Source: Ramlibacter humi
GTDB lineage: Bacteria > Pseudomonadota > Gammaproteobacteria > Burkholderiales > Burkholderiaceae_C
DNA: 64,000 bases
Direction of reading: 5' to 3'
Assembly: GCF_004681975.1 (NCBI RefSeq)
Contig: NZ_SMLK01000004.1
Span: forward strand, 124,001 to 188,000
The notes beneath the pieces were generated by a model. It did no database searches, had not been told where the DNA came from, and was given only the letters and a program-made list of their open reading frames with translations. Both the position numbers and the translations under genes were made by a program. Shown here in pieces: positions 26,740 through 35,603 of the stretch (the stretch's first letter is position 1; the number at the start of each line of letters is the position of its first letter).

Positions 26740-28148
26740 AACGCCCCGACCCCAAGGACCAGGCAACCACCGTGAAGGCACGCGAAGCGCGCTGGAACTG
26801 GCGCAAGGACGGCCTCCTGTTCCTGATCTTCCCCGCGATGCTGGCGCTCACGGCGCTGGACGTGCTGCTGTCCGGCCGCGACCTCACGCAGTCGTTCATG
26901 GACCTGGAGCGCGAGGTCACCGCCATCGAGGCCGCCGTGCGCAACCCCATCATCGCGTGGCTGCAGCGCGGCGTGTCCATCGCGCTGGTGGCCATCTGCC
27001 TGGAGCGGGTGGTCAGCCACTTCCTGCAGCGCAAGCCGGTGCCCGCCCCGGTGCTGACGTGGACCTTCGTCTTCTACTGGCTGACATCGGTGGCGATGCC
27101 CGCGGTGTTCGGCGCCAACCCGCGCATCTCGCACGAGTACCTGTACCCGCTGCTGCTGGGGCTGGCCTGCACGCTGTGCGGGCCCGACGACCGCGAGCGC
27201 ATCTTCCGCGTCACGCGCAACGCCCTGTTCGTCTACCTCGCGGCCGGCGTGGCGCTGGTGCCGCTGTGGCCTTCGCTGACGCTGGACACCGCGTACACGC
27301 AGGGCCTGATCCCCGGCCTGCCGCGGTTCGGCGGCCTGGCCTCGCACCCGGTGATGCTGGGCATGCTGGCGCAGACCGCGCTGGTGATCCTGTGGGCGCG
27401 CCCGATGCAGCGCGGCTGGCTGAACTCCGCCTGCTGGGCGCTGGGCCTGGGCGTGCTGTTCATGGCGCAGTCCAAGACGGCGTGGCTGTGCTTCGTGCTC
27501 TCGGGCGCTTGCCTGGTGCTGGTCAAGCGCGCGCCCGGCACGATGACCAGGGTGGGCGATCCGCGACGCAGCTCCTTCGGCGTCGGCTTGCTGCTGATGG
27601 TGATCGGCGCGGTGCTGGTGGCGCTGGTGGGCATGGTGGTGTTCGACCTGCCAACGATGATCGACGACTTCTTCAACTCCAGCACCGGCGCGCAGCTGGC
27701 CTCGCTGACCGGCCGCGACCGCATCTGGGCGGTGGCGCTGGACGAGTGGAGCCGCAACCCGGTGTTCGGCTACGGCCTGAACCTGTGGGACGCCGAATAC
27801 CGCCAGGCCATCGGCATGCCCAACGCGACCCACGGCCACAACCAGTTCATCGACACGATGGCGCGGTCCGGCACCGTGGGCCTGGTCGGCCTGGTGCTGT
27901 ACGCCCTGGTACTCACCGTGATGTCGGTGCGCTACGCGCGCAGCACCGGCGGCCTGAGCCTGGCGCTGTACGTCACGCTGGCCCTGCTGTGCATCAGCGA
28001 GGTGCCGCTGATCCTGGTGGACTACGGCAGCCACGTCATCACCCACTTCCTCCTCATCGCCGCCGTCGCGTCCGGGGCAGCCGCGCGAGTGAAGGCGCCG
28101 CGCGCCGCCGCGACCCGCATCGAACCCACGCTGAGGACCGCCCCATGA
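26736..28148 (+). CDS. O-antigen polymerase/ligase-like (Wzy/WaaL) membrane protein
   Basis: The 470-residue protein has about ten transmembrane segments and a large periplasmic loop. The loop contains LTGRDRIWAVALDEWSRNPV and a GHNQF motif, both typical of the O-antigen ligase/polymerase family. It would polymerise lipid-linked repeats. Its overlap with the flippase gene supports polymerase rather than LPS ligase, but sequence alone does not separate these. A second family member lies at 61727-63106. Confidence 0.87.
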   Translation: MKRPDPKDQATTVKAREARWNWRKDGLLFLIFPAMLALTALDVLLSGRDLTQSFMDLEREVTAIEAAVRNPIIAWLQRGVSIALVAICLERVVSHFLQRKPVPAPVLTWTFVFYWLTSVAMPAVFGANPRISHEYLYPLLLGLACTLCGPDDRERIFRVTRNALFVYLAAGVALVPLWPSLTLDTAYTQGLIPGLPRFGGLASHPVMLGMLAQTALVILWARPMQRGWLNSACWALGLGVLFMAQSKTAWLCFVLSGACLVLVKRAPGTMTRVGDPRRSSFGVGLLLMVIGAVLVALVGMVVFDLPTMIDDFFNSSTGAQLASLTGRDRIWAVALDEWSRNPVFGYGLNLWDAEYRQAIGMPNATHGHNQFIDTMARSGTVGLVGLVLYALVLTVMSVRYARSTGGLSLALYVTLALLCISEVPLILVDYGSHVITHFLLIAAVASGAAARVKAPRAAATRIEPTLRTAP

Positions 28149-29110
28149 AGTTTTCGGTTGTCATTCCGCTGTACAACAAGGCCCGCTACGTCGGCAGCGC
28201 CATCCAGTCGGTGCTGCAGCAGAGCGTGCAGCCGCACGAGGTCATCGTCGTGGACGACGGCTCCAGCGACTACGGGCCAGCGGTCGTGGAATCCATCCAG
28301 GACCCGCGCGTGCGCCTGGTCCGCCAAGCCAACGCCGGCGTGTCGGTGGCGCGCAACCGCGGCATCGCCGAAGCCACCGGCGAGTGGGTCGCCTTCCTCG
28401 ACGCCGACGACTGGTATCACCCCGAATTCCTGGCCGCGCTGAAGCAGGCCCACGAAGCTTCCCCGCAGGCGGGCCTGCTGGGCGCGCAGTTCCGCACCAT
28501 GACGCTGCCCCTGGGCGGCCCCGATGCGTGGCCGGTGACCGAGGGTTTTGTCGAGGTCGAGACGGTGGACGACCTTCGCCAGCGCTGGATGAAGACCTCG
28601 CCGTTCTGCACCAGCAGCGTGGCGATCCGCGCCGACCTGCTGCGCACCATGCAGCCCTGCTTCGCCGAAGGCGAGTCGCACGGCGAGGACCTGGACCTGT
28701 GGTTCCGCACCGGCGACCTCACGCCGGTGGCACTGGTGAACGCGCCTTTCGCCGCCGTGCGGGTGCTGCCGGACAGCCTGTCGCGCCGCACGCCCCGCAC
28801 CACCGAGCCGCCCTTCCTCGCCCGCATGCGCCAGCGCGCGCTCAACGGCGAGATCCCGGCGCATCACCGCAAGTCGGCGCTGTGGTTCGTCGGCCAGCAG
28901 GAGGTGACGCTGGCGCGCGAGGCGCTGGGCACGGGCAACCGCAAGCTGGCGCTGAAGTTCCTGTTCGCGGGGCGGGGCGTGATGTTCACGCGCCGCTGGA
29001 TGCTCACGCTGGCCATGACGCTGTTCATGCCCACCCATTTCGCCGACACCTGGCAGCGCTGGCGCCTGCGCAGCGCCGAGGTGTTCTCGCCGGAGGGCCC
29101 CGCGCGATGA
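28145..29110 (+). CDS. Glycosyltransferase family 2
   Basis: The 321-residue protein has a GT-A fold start (FSVVIPLYNKARYV), the nucleotide-sugar site VVDDGSSD near 37-44, and the metal-binding DADDW near 89-93. The C-terminal part is short with weakly hydrophobic segments. It adds one sugar to the growing lipid-linked repeat on the cytoplasmic side. It overlaps both neighbours by four bases. The donor sugar is not predictable. Confidence 0.92.
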   Translation: MKFSVVIPLYNKARYVGSAIQSVLQQSVQPHEVIVVDDGSSDYGPAVVESIQDPRVRLVRQANAGVSVARNRGIAEATGEWVAFLDADDWYHPEFLAALKQAHEASPQAGLLGAQFRTMTLPLGGPDAWPVTEGFVEVETVDDLRQRWMKTSPFCTSSVAIRADLLRTMQPCFAEGESHGEDLDLWFRTGDLTPVALVNAPFAAVRVLPDSLSRRTPRTTEPPFLARMRQRALNGEIPAHHRKSALWFVGQQEVTLAREALGTGNRKLALKFLFAGRGVMFTRRWMLTLAMTLFMPTHFADTWQRWRLRSAEVFSPEGPAR

Positions 29111-30162
29111 GCTCCTGCCGCGTTTCCATCGTCATCAAGGCGCTGAACGAGGAAGACAACGTCGCCGCGGCGATCGAGAGCTGCCTGGCCGCGCTGAAGG
29201 ACGTGGGCGGCGAGGTGATCCTGGCCGACTCGGCGTCCACCGACGGCACCGTGCAGGCGGCCAGCCGCTTCCCGGTGCGCATCGTGCAATTGGCGCGGGC
29301 GGCCGACCGCAGCTGCGGCGCCGGCCCCCAACTGGGCTGGCAGCACTCGCGCGGCGAGTACGTCTACATCATGGATGGCGACATGAAGATGGTGCCGGGC
29401 TTCCTGGAGCAGGCCCTGGCCTTCCTCGCCCAGCACCCCGAGATCGCCGGCGTCGGCGGCCGCGTGGTGGAGCTGAACAACGACAGCCTGGAGTACCGCG
29501 AACGCGGTGAGCGCAGCGCGAAGTCGGAGGCGCACCGCACGCCGGGCCAGGTGGACCGGCTGGACGGCGGCGGCCTCTACCGCCGCGTCGCCATCGAGGA
29601 AACGGGCTACTTCTCCGACCGCAACCTGCACAGCTACGAAGAGTTCGACCTCGCCGTGCGGCTGCGCTCGCTGGGCTGGAAGCTGTGGCGCATGCCGGTG
29701 GATGCGGTGACGCACTTCGGCCACGACGCGCCACCCTACCAGCTGCTGGTGCGCCGCTGGCGCTCGCGCTACGCCTGCGGGCTGGGCGAGCTGGTGCGCG
29801 GCGCCGTGGGCCAGCCCCGCATGAAGCTCGTGTTTCGCGGCCTGCGCGAATTGCGCCTGTACCTGGCCGTGCTCGCCTGGTGGGCCGTGCTGCTGTCGGT
29901 GCCGGTCTGGCCCGTGGGCGGCACGCCCGCGCGTGCGATCACTTTCGCGGCCATCGCCGCCGCGCCCTTCGCCGCGATGGCCTGGCGCAAGCGCTCGCTG
30001 TCGCGCGCCACGTACTCGGTGGTGTCGTGGTGCGTGCAGGCCGCCGGCCTCGTGCGCGGCTTCTTCGCGCCCAGGCACTCGCCGCGCGCCCTCATTCCCA
30101 GCATCGTCATCCAGGAACCCCAGCCGGCCGCGCCCCGCCAGGGGCAGGCCCAGTACTCATGA
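29107..30162 (+). CDS. Glycosyltransferase family 2 with C-terminal membrane segments
   Basis: The 351-residue protein has the GT-A motifs VSIVIKALNEEDNV, ILADSASTDGT and the metal site MDGDMKM, then a RLDGGGLYRR acceptor loop and an EEFDLAVRLR helix. Two hydrophobic helices follow near 255-300, suggesting membrane anchoring. It is another repeat-unit transferase of the operon and overlaps both neighbours. The LADSAS variant of the usual VDDGS motif sets it apart from the preceding enzyme. Confidence 0.9.
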   Translation: MSSCRVSIVIKALNEEDNVAAAIESCLAALKDVGGEVILADSASTDGTVQAASRFPVRIVQLARAADRSCGAGPQLGWQHSRGEYVYIMDGDMKMVPGFLEQALAFLAQHPEIAGVGGRVVELNNDSLEYRERGERSAKSEAHRTPGQVDRLDGGGLYRRVAIEETGYFSDRNLHSYEEFDLAVRLRSLGWKLWRMPVDAVTHFGHDAPPYQLLVRRWRSRYACGLGELVRGAVGQPRMKLVFRGLRELRLYLAVLAWWAVLLSVPVWPVGGTPARAITFAAIAAAPFAAMAWRKRSLSRATYSVVSWCVQAAGLVRGFFAPRHSPRALIPSIVIQEPQPAAPRQGQAQYS

Positions 30163-31349
30163 CCGCACCGATGGAAAGCCCCTCGACTTTCGGACTCGCC
30201 GTTCCCGCCGCCGCCGGCGATGCGGCGCGGGAGAGCCGCTTCATCTACATCGCCGTCCCGTGGACGCCCATGGGCGGCGGCATGTACAAGGTGGCCGACT
30301 ACCTGATCCAGTCGCAGGCCGAGCGCGACGACGGCCCGGTGCTCAAGCCGCTGGACACGCGCGGCGAAGGCGGCGCCGCGGCCTCGCTGGTGCAAGTGTT
30401 CCGCGCGGTGAAGCAGCTGGTGAAGGACCGCATGGCCCGGCGCGTGGCCGGCGTGCACGTCAACATGGCCGAGCGCCTGGACTTCGTGCGCGAGTCCATC
30501 ATCCTCATCGCGTGCAGGCTGCTGGGCATCCCGACGGTGCTGCACCTGCACGCCGCGCAGCTGCACCACAGCTACCGCCGCTTTCCCGCGCCGCTGAAGG
30601 CGGTGGTCCGCTGGATCTTCTCGCTGCCTCAAGCCTGCGTGGTGCTGGGCCGCATGTCGGCGCAGTTCGTGACCGACGACCTGAAGGTGCCGGCGGAAAG
30701 GGTGGAGATCGTGATCAACGGCGTGCCCGAACCCGTGGCCGAGCGCCGCCCGTTCACGCTGCACGGCGTGCCGCGCGTGCTGTTCGTCGGCAACCTGTCC
30801 GAGCGCAAGGGCGTGTCCGACCTGCTGCAGTCGCTGGCACAGCCCGCGCTGGCCGGCGTGCCGCTGCACCTCACGCTGGTGGGCGGCGGCGACGTCGCCG
30901 GCTATGCCGCGCAGGCCGAGCGGCTGAAGGTCGCGCACAAGGTGCACTTCCACGGCTGGGCCGGCCAGGCGGAACTGGCGAAGCTGCTGGCCGATGCCGA
31001 CGTGCTGGTGCTGCCTTCCTACGACGAAGGCCTTCCGCTCGCCATCCTGGAAGCGCTGGCGCATGGCGTGGCCGTGGTGTGCACGCCGGTGGGCGAGATC
31101 CCGCACGTGCTGTCGCACCGCATGAACGCCTGCTTCGTCGAGCCGGGCGACCCGGCCAGCATCGCGCGCGGCCTGGCGCAGGTGCTGACCGAGCACGAAC
31201 TGCGCGAGCGCCTGGAACAGAATGGCCGCGCGCTATACGACGAGCAGTTCTCGCTGGCGCGCTTCTCCATCGCCATCGCGCGCATCCACCAGCGGCAGTT
31301 CGGCCTGTCCGCGCCGCTGGTGTCGAACACGCTGGAGGTACGCGCGTGA
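30159..31349 (+). CDS. Glycosyltransferase family 4
   Basis: The 396-residue protein has the two Rossmann domains of GT-B. The C-terminal one carries VLFVGNLSERKGVSDLL and the donor-site motif PSYDEGLPLAILEALAHGVAVV with the expected E-x7-E spacing. The N-terminal glycine-rich loop MGGGMYKV binds acceptor in relatives. It should be a retaining transferase of the repeat unit. It overlaps the preceding GT2 gene (ATGA) and the following GMC gene (GTGA). Confidence 0.93.
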   Translation: MTAPMESPSTFGLAVPAAAGDAARESRFIYIAVPWTPMGGGMYKVADYLIQSQAERDDGPVLKPLDTRGEGGAAASLVQVFRAVKQLVKDRMARRVAGVHVNMAERLDFVRESIILIACRLLGIPTVLHLHAAQLHHSYRRFPAPLKAVVRWIFSLPQACVVLGRMSAQFVTDDLKVPAERVEIVINGVPEPVAERRPFTLHGVPRVLFVGNLSERKGVSDLLQSLAQPALAGVPLHLTLVGGGDVAGYAAQAERLKVAHKVHFHGWAGQAELAKLLADADVLVLPSYDEGLPLAILEALAHGVAVVCTPVGEIPHVLSHRMNACFVEPGDPASIARGLAQVLTEHELRERLEQNGRALYDEQFSLARFSIAIARIHQRQFGLSAPLVSNTLEVRA

Positions 31350-33031
31350 TCGAAAGCGCCCGCCAGGTCCCCCGCGGCACCACGCTCAACGCCGACGTCT
31401 GCATCGTCGGCGCGGGCGCGGCCGGCATCCCGCTCGCCCTGTCGCTGTCCGGCCGCGGCCTGAACGTCCTGCTGCTGGAAGCCGGCGAACGCGCCAACGA
31501 CCCGAAAGCGCAGGCGCACTACGAAGGCGAAGTCGCCGACGAGCGCATGCACAGCCCGCTGCACCGCTACCGCCTGCGCGGGCTGGGCGGGTCCACCAGC
31601 CTGTGGGGCGGCCGCTGCATGCCGTACGACCCGATCGATTTCGAGGAAAGGTCGTGGGTGCCCCACAGCGGCTGGCCGATCTCGCACGACGGGCTGCAGC
31701 CTTACTACGCGCGCGCCAACGCCTGGTCGGAAGCGGGCCGCTACGCGTACGACGCGCGCACCGCGTTGCCGCTGGCCGGGCCGATGTTCGACGGTTTCGA
31801 CAGCGGCATCGTGCGCACCAACGGGCTGGAGCGCTTCTCCTGCCCCACCGATTTCGGCAAGCGCTACCGCAAGCGGCTGGAAGTCGCGCACGACGTGCGC
31901 GTGCTCACCGGCGCGCACGGCACCGCGCTGCGCCTGGACCAGCCCGGCGGCAGCGTGAAGGCGCTGGACGTCGCGACGCTGGACGGCAACCGCTTCCAGG
32001 TGGCGGCGCGCGCCGTGGTGCTGGCCGGCGGCGGGCTGGAGACGGCGCGGCTGCTGCTCAACTCCAACGACGTCGCCACCCAGGGCGTGGGCAACGAGCA
32101 CGATGTGGTGGGCCGCTACTACCAGTGCCACATCGCGGGCAACGTGGGCACGCTGGTGGTCAACGGGCCGGTCTCGCGCGTGCGCCACGGCTACGAAGTC
32201 TCACCCGAGGGCATCTACTGCCGCCGCCGCCTGGCCATCGATCCGGCGCAACAGCGCAAGCACGCGCTGCTGAACGCTGTGGCGCGGCTGCACTTCCCCA
32301 AGATCACCGACCCCGCGCACCGCAACGGCGTGCTGTCGGGGCTGGTGCTGGCCAGGAGCTTCATCAGCTACGAATACGGCAAGCGGCTGCGCGACACGCA
32401 GCCGATGGACGCCGAGACGTTCTCGCGCCACGTGATGAACGTGATGATGGACCCGCTGGACACGGCGGCCTTCCTCTCGCACTGGCTGCGCAAGCGCACG
32501 CTGGCGCAGCGCAAGTTTCCCTCGGTGATCCTGCGCAACCGCACCAACCGCTTCAGCCTGGAGGTGCAGGGCGAGCAGCAGCCGCTGGCTTCCAGCCGCG
32601 TGATGCTGGCCGACGGGCGGGACGAGCTGGGCATGCGGCGTTTGCGCGTGGACTGGCGCTACTGCCAGGCCGACATCCAGTCGGTGGCGCGCACGCTGGA
32701 CCTCATCGCGGCCGAACTGGCGCGCACCGGCGTCGGCCGCTACGAGTACCAGCCCGAGACGCTGGAAGAAGACCTGATGCGCTACGGCGCCTACGGCGGC
32801 CACCACATCGGCACGGCGCGCATGGGCACGAACCCGAAGAACAGCGTGGTCGATGCCGACTGCAAGGTGCATTCGGTGCGCAACCTCTACGTCGCCGGCA
32901 GCGCGGCCTTCCCCACGTCCAGCCAGGCCAACCCCACGCTCACCATCGTGGCCCTGTCGCTGCGGCTGGCCGACCGGCTGGCGCAGAAGCTCGAGCCGCG
33001 CCGAGCGGCCGCCGAGGAGGTGTTCGCATGA
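31346..33031 (+). CDS. GMC-family FAD-dependent oxidoreductase
   Basis: The 561-residue protein starts at GTG 31346, inside the previous stop. It has the dinucleotide-binding motif GAGAAG at 22-27, an LGGSTSLWGGRC segment near 79, and the GMC C-terminal domain with HHIGTARMG and an NPTLTIVALSLRLAD tail. GMC enzymes oxidise alcohols, including sugars and polyols, with FAD. Inside this operon it most likely oxidises a sugar or lipid-linked intermediate, in concert with the epimerase that follows. The acceptor and substrate are unknown. Confidence 0.9.
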   Translation: MIESARQVPRGTTLNADVCIVGAGAAGIPLALSLSGRGLNVLLLEAGERANDPKAQAHYEGEVADERMHSPLHRYRLRGLGGSTSLWGGRCMPYDPIDFEERSWVPHSGWPISHDGLQPYYARANAWSEAGRYAYDARTALPLAGPMFDGFDSGIVRTNGLERFSCPTDFGKRYRKRLEVAHDVRVLTGAHGTALRLDQPGGSVKALDVATLDGNRFQVAARAVVLAGGGLETARLLLNSNDVATQGVGNEHDVVGRYYQCHIAGNVGTLVVNGPVSRVRHGYEVSPEGIYCRRRLAIDPAQQRKHALLNAVARLHFPKITDPAHRNGVLSGLVLARSFISYEYGKRLRDTQPMDAETFSRHVMNVMMDPLDTAAFLSHWLRKRTLAQRKFPSVILRNRTNRFSLEVQGEQQPLASSRVMLADGRDELGMRRLRVDWRYCQADIQSVARTLDLIAAELARTGVGRYEYQPETLEEDLMRYGAYGGHHIGTARMGTNPKNSVVDADCKVHSVRNLYVAGSAAFPTSSQANPTLTIVALSLRLADRLAQKLEPRRAAAEEVFA

Positions 33032-34032
33032 AGGTGATGGTGCTGGGGGGCAGCGGCTACATCGGCACGCGGCTCGTCGCGATGCTGCGCGAGGCGGGCC
33101 ACCAGGTGGTCGCGGCCTCGTCGCGCGCGCAGCCGGGCGAAGGGCGCCTGCGGCTGGACACGCGCGATGGCCCCGCCCTCGCTCTCGCGCTCAACGGCTG
33201 CGACGCCGTGGTGAACGCGGTGGCGGGCGATGCCGGGTCCATCGCCACCGGCGCGCGGCTGCTCGCGGCGGCGGCGGGCGCGGCCGGCGTGCCGCGGCTG
33301 GTGCACCTGAGCACGATGTCGGTCTACGGCGCGGTGGAAGGCCGCGTCGACGAAGCCACCGGACCGGGCCCCGTGCTCGGCTGGTACGACCGCGCCAAGC
33401 GCGAAGCGGAGCAGCACCTGGTCACCTACCTGGCCGGTGGCGGCATGGCCGTCGTGCTGCGGCCCGGTTGCGTGTGGGGCCCGGACTGCGAGCTCTGGGT
33501 CGGACGCATCGGCCGCTGGCTGCGCGCCGGGCGCCTGGGCGACCTGGGCGCCGCGGGCGATGGCTGGTCCAACCTCGTGCACGTCAACGACGTGTGCGTG
33601 GCCGCGATGCGATCGCTGGAAGTGCCGCTGGCCCGCGGCGAGTGCCGCGCTTTCAACCTCGCGGCGCCGGACAGCCCGCGCTGGAACGAGTACTTCACCG
33701 ACCTGGCGCTGGAGATCGGCGCCACGCCGGTGCGGCGCCTGTCGCCGCGGCAGCTGACGCTGGATGCGAAAGTGGCCGGGCCCGTGCTGCACGTCATGCG
33801 CAAGCTGCTGCGGAAGGCCGGCCGCGGCGCCGGTTCGCTGCCCGACCCGGTGACCCCCGGGCTGCTGGGCGTGTGGCAGCGGCACCTGCACCTGGATTCG
33901 CGCGCGGCTTCGGAGTCGCTGCACATGGACTGGACACCGTACCCGGTGGCGCTGCAGGAAGCCGCCGCCTGGTTCCTGCAGGCCGAAGGGCCGGCGCCGG
34001 CGCGTTCCCGTCCGCTGCCCGCCGCGAGTTGA
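33028..34032 (+). CDS. NAD-dependent epimerase/dehydratase (extended SDR)
   Basis: The 334-residue protein has GGSGYIG at 7-13 for NAD binding, a catalytic Ser/Thr region LSTMSVYG near 94-101, and Tyr120 with Lys124 in YDRAK. It would modify a nucleotide sugar or a carbohydrate intermediate. It is coupled by ATGA overlap to the GMC oxidase, and the pair may act in sequence (oxidation, then reduction with inverted configuration). The C-terminal domain is longer and more basic than in UDP-glucose 4-epimerases. Confidence 0.88.
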   Translation: MKVMVLGGSGYIGTRLVAMLREAGHQVVAASSRAQPGEGRLRLDTRDGPALALALNGCDAVVNAVAGDAGSIATGARLLAAAAGAAGVPRLVHLSTMSVYGAVEGRVDEATGPGPVLGWYDRAKREAEQHLVTYLAGGGMAVVLRPGCVWGPDCELWVGRIGRWLRAGRLGDLGAAGDGWSNLVHVNDVCVAAMRSLEVPLARGECRAFNLAAPDSPRWNEYFTDLALEIGATPVRRLSPRQLTLDAKVAGPVLHVMRKLLRKAGRGAGSLPDPVTPGLLGVWQRHLHLDSRAASESLHMDWTPYPVALQEAAAWFLQAEGPAPARSRPLPAAS

Positions 34033-34045
34033 AGACCGGCCGCCC

Positions 34046-35137
34046 ATGAAGATCCAACTGCTGCGCATGGAGGACCTGGGGCGCAACGAGCGCGCGCGTT
34101 GGCGCGCGCTGCAAGCGGCCAACCCCACGCTGGCCAGCCCGTGCTTCTCCTGGGATTTCGCGGAAGCGGTGGACGCCGTGCACGACGACGTGTTCGTCGC
34201 CGTGCTCGAGGAAGACGGCGTGATCGTGGGCTTCTTCCCTTTCCAGCGCCGCCTGGGCGCGGGCCGGCCGCTGGGCGGCCGCATGTCGGACCACCACGGC
34301 GTGGTCGCGGCGCCGGGCACGCACTGGCACTGGGGCGAGCTGCTGCTGCGCGCGCGGCTGTCGTACTGGCAGTTCGACCACCTGCCCGCGTGGCAGTGCC
34401 CGCCCGTGATGGTGCGGCATGCGGCTTCGCCGGGGCTGGACCTCTCCGGCGGCTTCGAGCCGTGGCTGCAGCGCAAGCTGGCGGCCGGCCAGTCGATGCG
34501 CAAGCTGCAGCGCGCGATGCGCAAGCTCGAACGCGAGCTCGGGCCGTTGAAGCTGGACCTGCACAGCCACGATGACCATGCGTTCGCCACCGTGCTGCGG
34601 CTGAAGTCCGAGCAGTGCCTGCGCACCGGCGAAGCCGACCTGTTCGCGACGGCCTGGAAACGCGAACTGGTGGAACGCATCCGCGCCATCGACCGCGAAG
34701 ACTTCGGCGGCCGCCTGTCCACGCTGCATGCCGGCGACACGCTGCTGGCGGCGCACTTCGGCATGCACACGCCGCAGGTGTGGCACTGGTGGTTCCCGGT
34801 CTACAACCGCGAGTTCGCGCCGCTGTCGCCGGGCCTGGTGATGCTGGTGGAGACCGCGCGCGCCGCGGCAGGGGAAGGCCACCGGCTCCTCGACCTGGGC
34901 AAGGGCGACGAGCCGTACAAGTCGCAGATGGCCGACACCGCGATGCCGCTGGTGGAAGGACTTGCCGCGCGTCCCACGGCGCTGACCGCGGCGCGCCATC
35001 TGCGCAAGCGCGTCGGCGCGTGGTTGCGCACTTCCCGTTGGGCGCGGCCCGCGCTGCCGTTGCTCCAGCGCCTGCGGGGCCTCGCCGGCTGGGTGGTTTT
35101 CGTACCCGACCTGCAACCGCTCGCGCTCTTCGCTTAA
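34046..35137 (+). CDS. GNAT-type acyltransferase, CelD/BcsL family
   Basis: The 363-residue protein matches the acetyltransferase_6 (CelD/BcsL) group. It has a C-terminal GNAT-like core with AAHFGMHTPQVWHWWFPVYN and LLDLGKGDEPYKSQM, preceded by a basic helical region (KLQRAMRKLEREL). Members sit in exopolysaccharide and cellulose loci and are thought to acylate polymer building blocks. It starts 13 bases after the epimerase and ends the plus-strand operon. Confidence 0.85.
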   Translation: MKIQLLRMEDLGRNERARWRALQAANPTLASPCFSWDFAEAVDAVHDDVFVAVLEEDGVIVGFFPFQRRLGAGRPLGGRMSDHHGVVAAPGTHWHWGELLLRARLSYWQFDHLPAWQCPPVMVRHAASPGLDLSGGFEPWLQRKLAAGQSMRKLQRAMRKLERELGPLKLDLHSHDDHAFATVLRLKSEQCLRTGEADLFATAWKRELVERIRAIDREDFGGRLSTLHAGDTLLAAHFGMHTPQVWHWWFPVYNREFAPLSPGLVMLVETARAAAGEGHRLLDLGKGDEPYKSQMADTAMPLVEGLAARPTALTAARHLRKRVGAWLRTSRWARPALPLLQRLRGLAGWVVFVPDLQPLALFA

Positions 35138-35603
35138 GCGCTTTTCGCAGCCACGTGCACGCCGCTTCGCACGGCATGTGCATACGCATGTAACTTCGTT
35201 CGCTCGATGCGTCGTAACGCGGGCTGCCCGCGGCTGTCGCGCGTCGCCAACGCGGCGGTGACCTCTGCACCGCGTGACCGGACCATCGCCGCCGCAGAGC
35301 TTGGAAGCGCTGTCGCGCAACCCGGCGTTTCGAGCCCGTGAATACTGCCGGGCAGGCCGTTACCGCTGAGCGTTGCCAAGCTCATCCAGAGGCATTCCTG
35401 GTTACTTTTGTAGGCGCCCAACTCGGCCGTTTGTCGGACGTCTCCTACTACATTCACGCCTCTCGCTGAGGCAGGCCACCGGCCGCCGCAGTTCGCGAGG
35501 CGGCCACGAGGCGCCACGCGCGCCGCATCCCCAGCTCATCTTCAACTTGGTCAAGGTTCGGCAGCTCGCTGTCGGACGAGCCAAACCCCAGACAAGTTTG
35601 AAC
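35138..35603. other. 466-bp intergenic region upstream of the GH8 gene
   Basis: No gene is apparent. It contains the conserved element at 35433-35470. Direct GTCGGACG repeats occur at 35433 and about 35571. A strong sigma-70 promoter is not obvious. Confidence 0.7.
35433..35470 (+). promoter_or_regulatory. Conserved upstream element, GH8 copy
   Basis: The sequence begins GTCGGACGTCTCCTACTA and ends TCGCTGAG, 133 bases before the GH8 start. It aligns with the GH12 copy at 15951-15987 (minus strand) with one gap. Equal orientation and distance suggest shared control. Confidence 0.6.
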
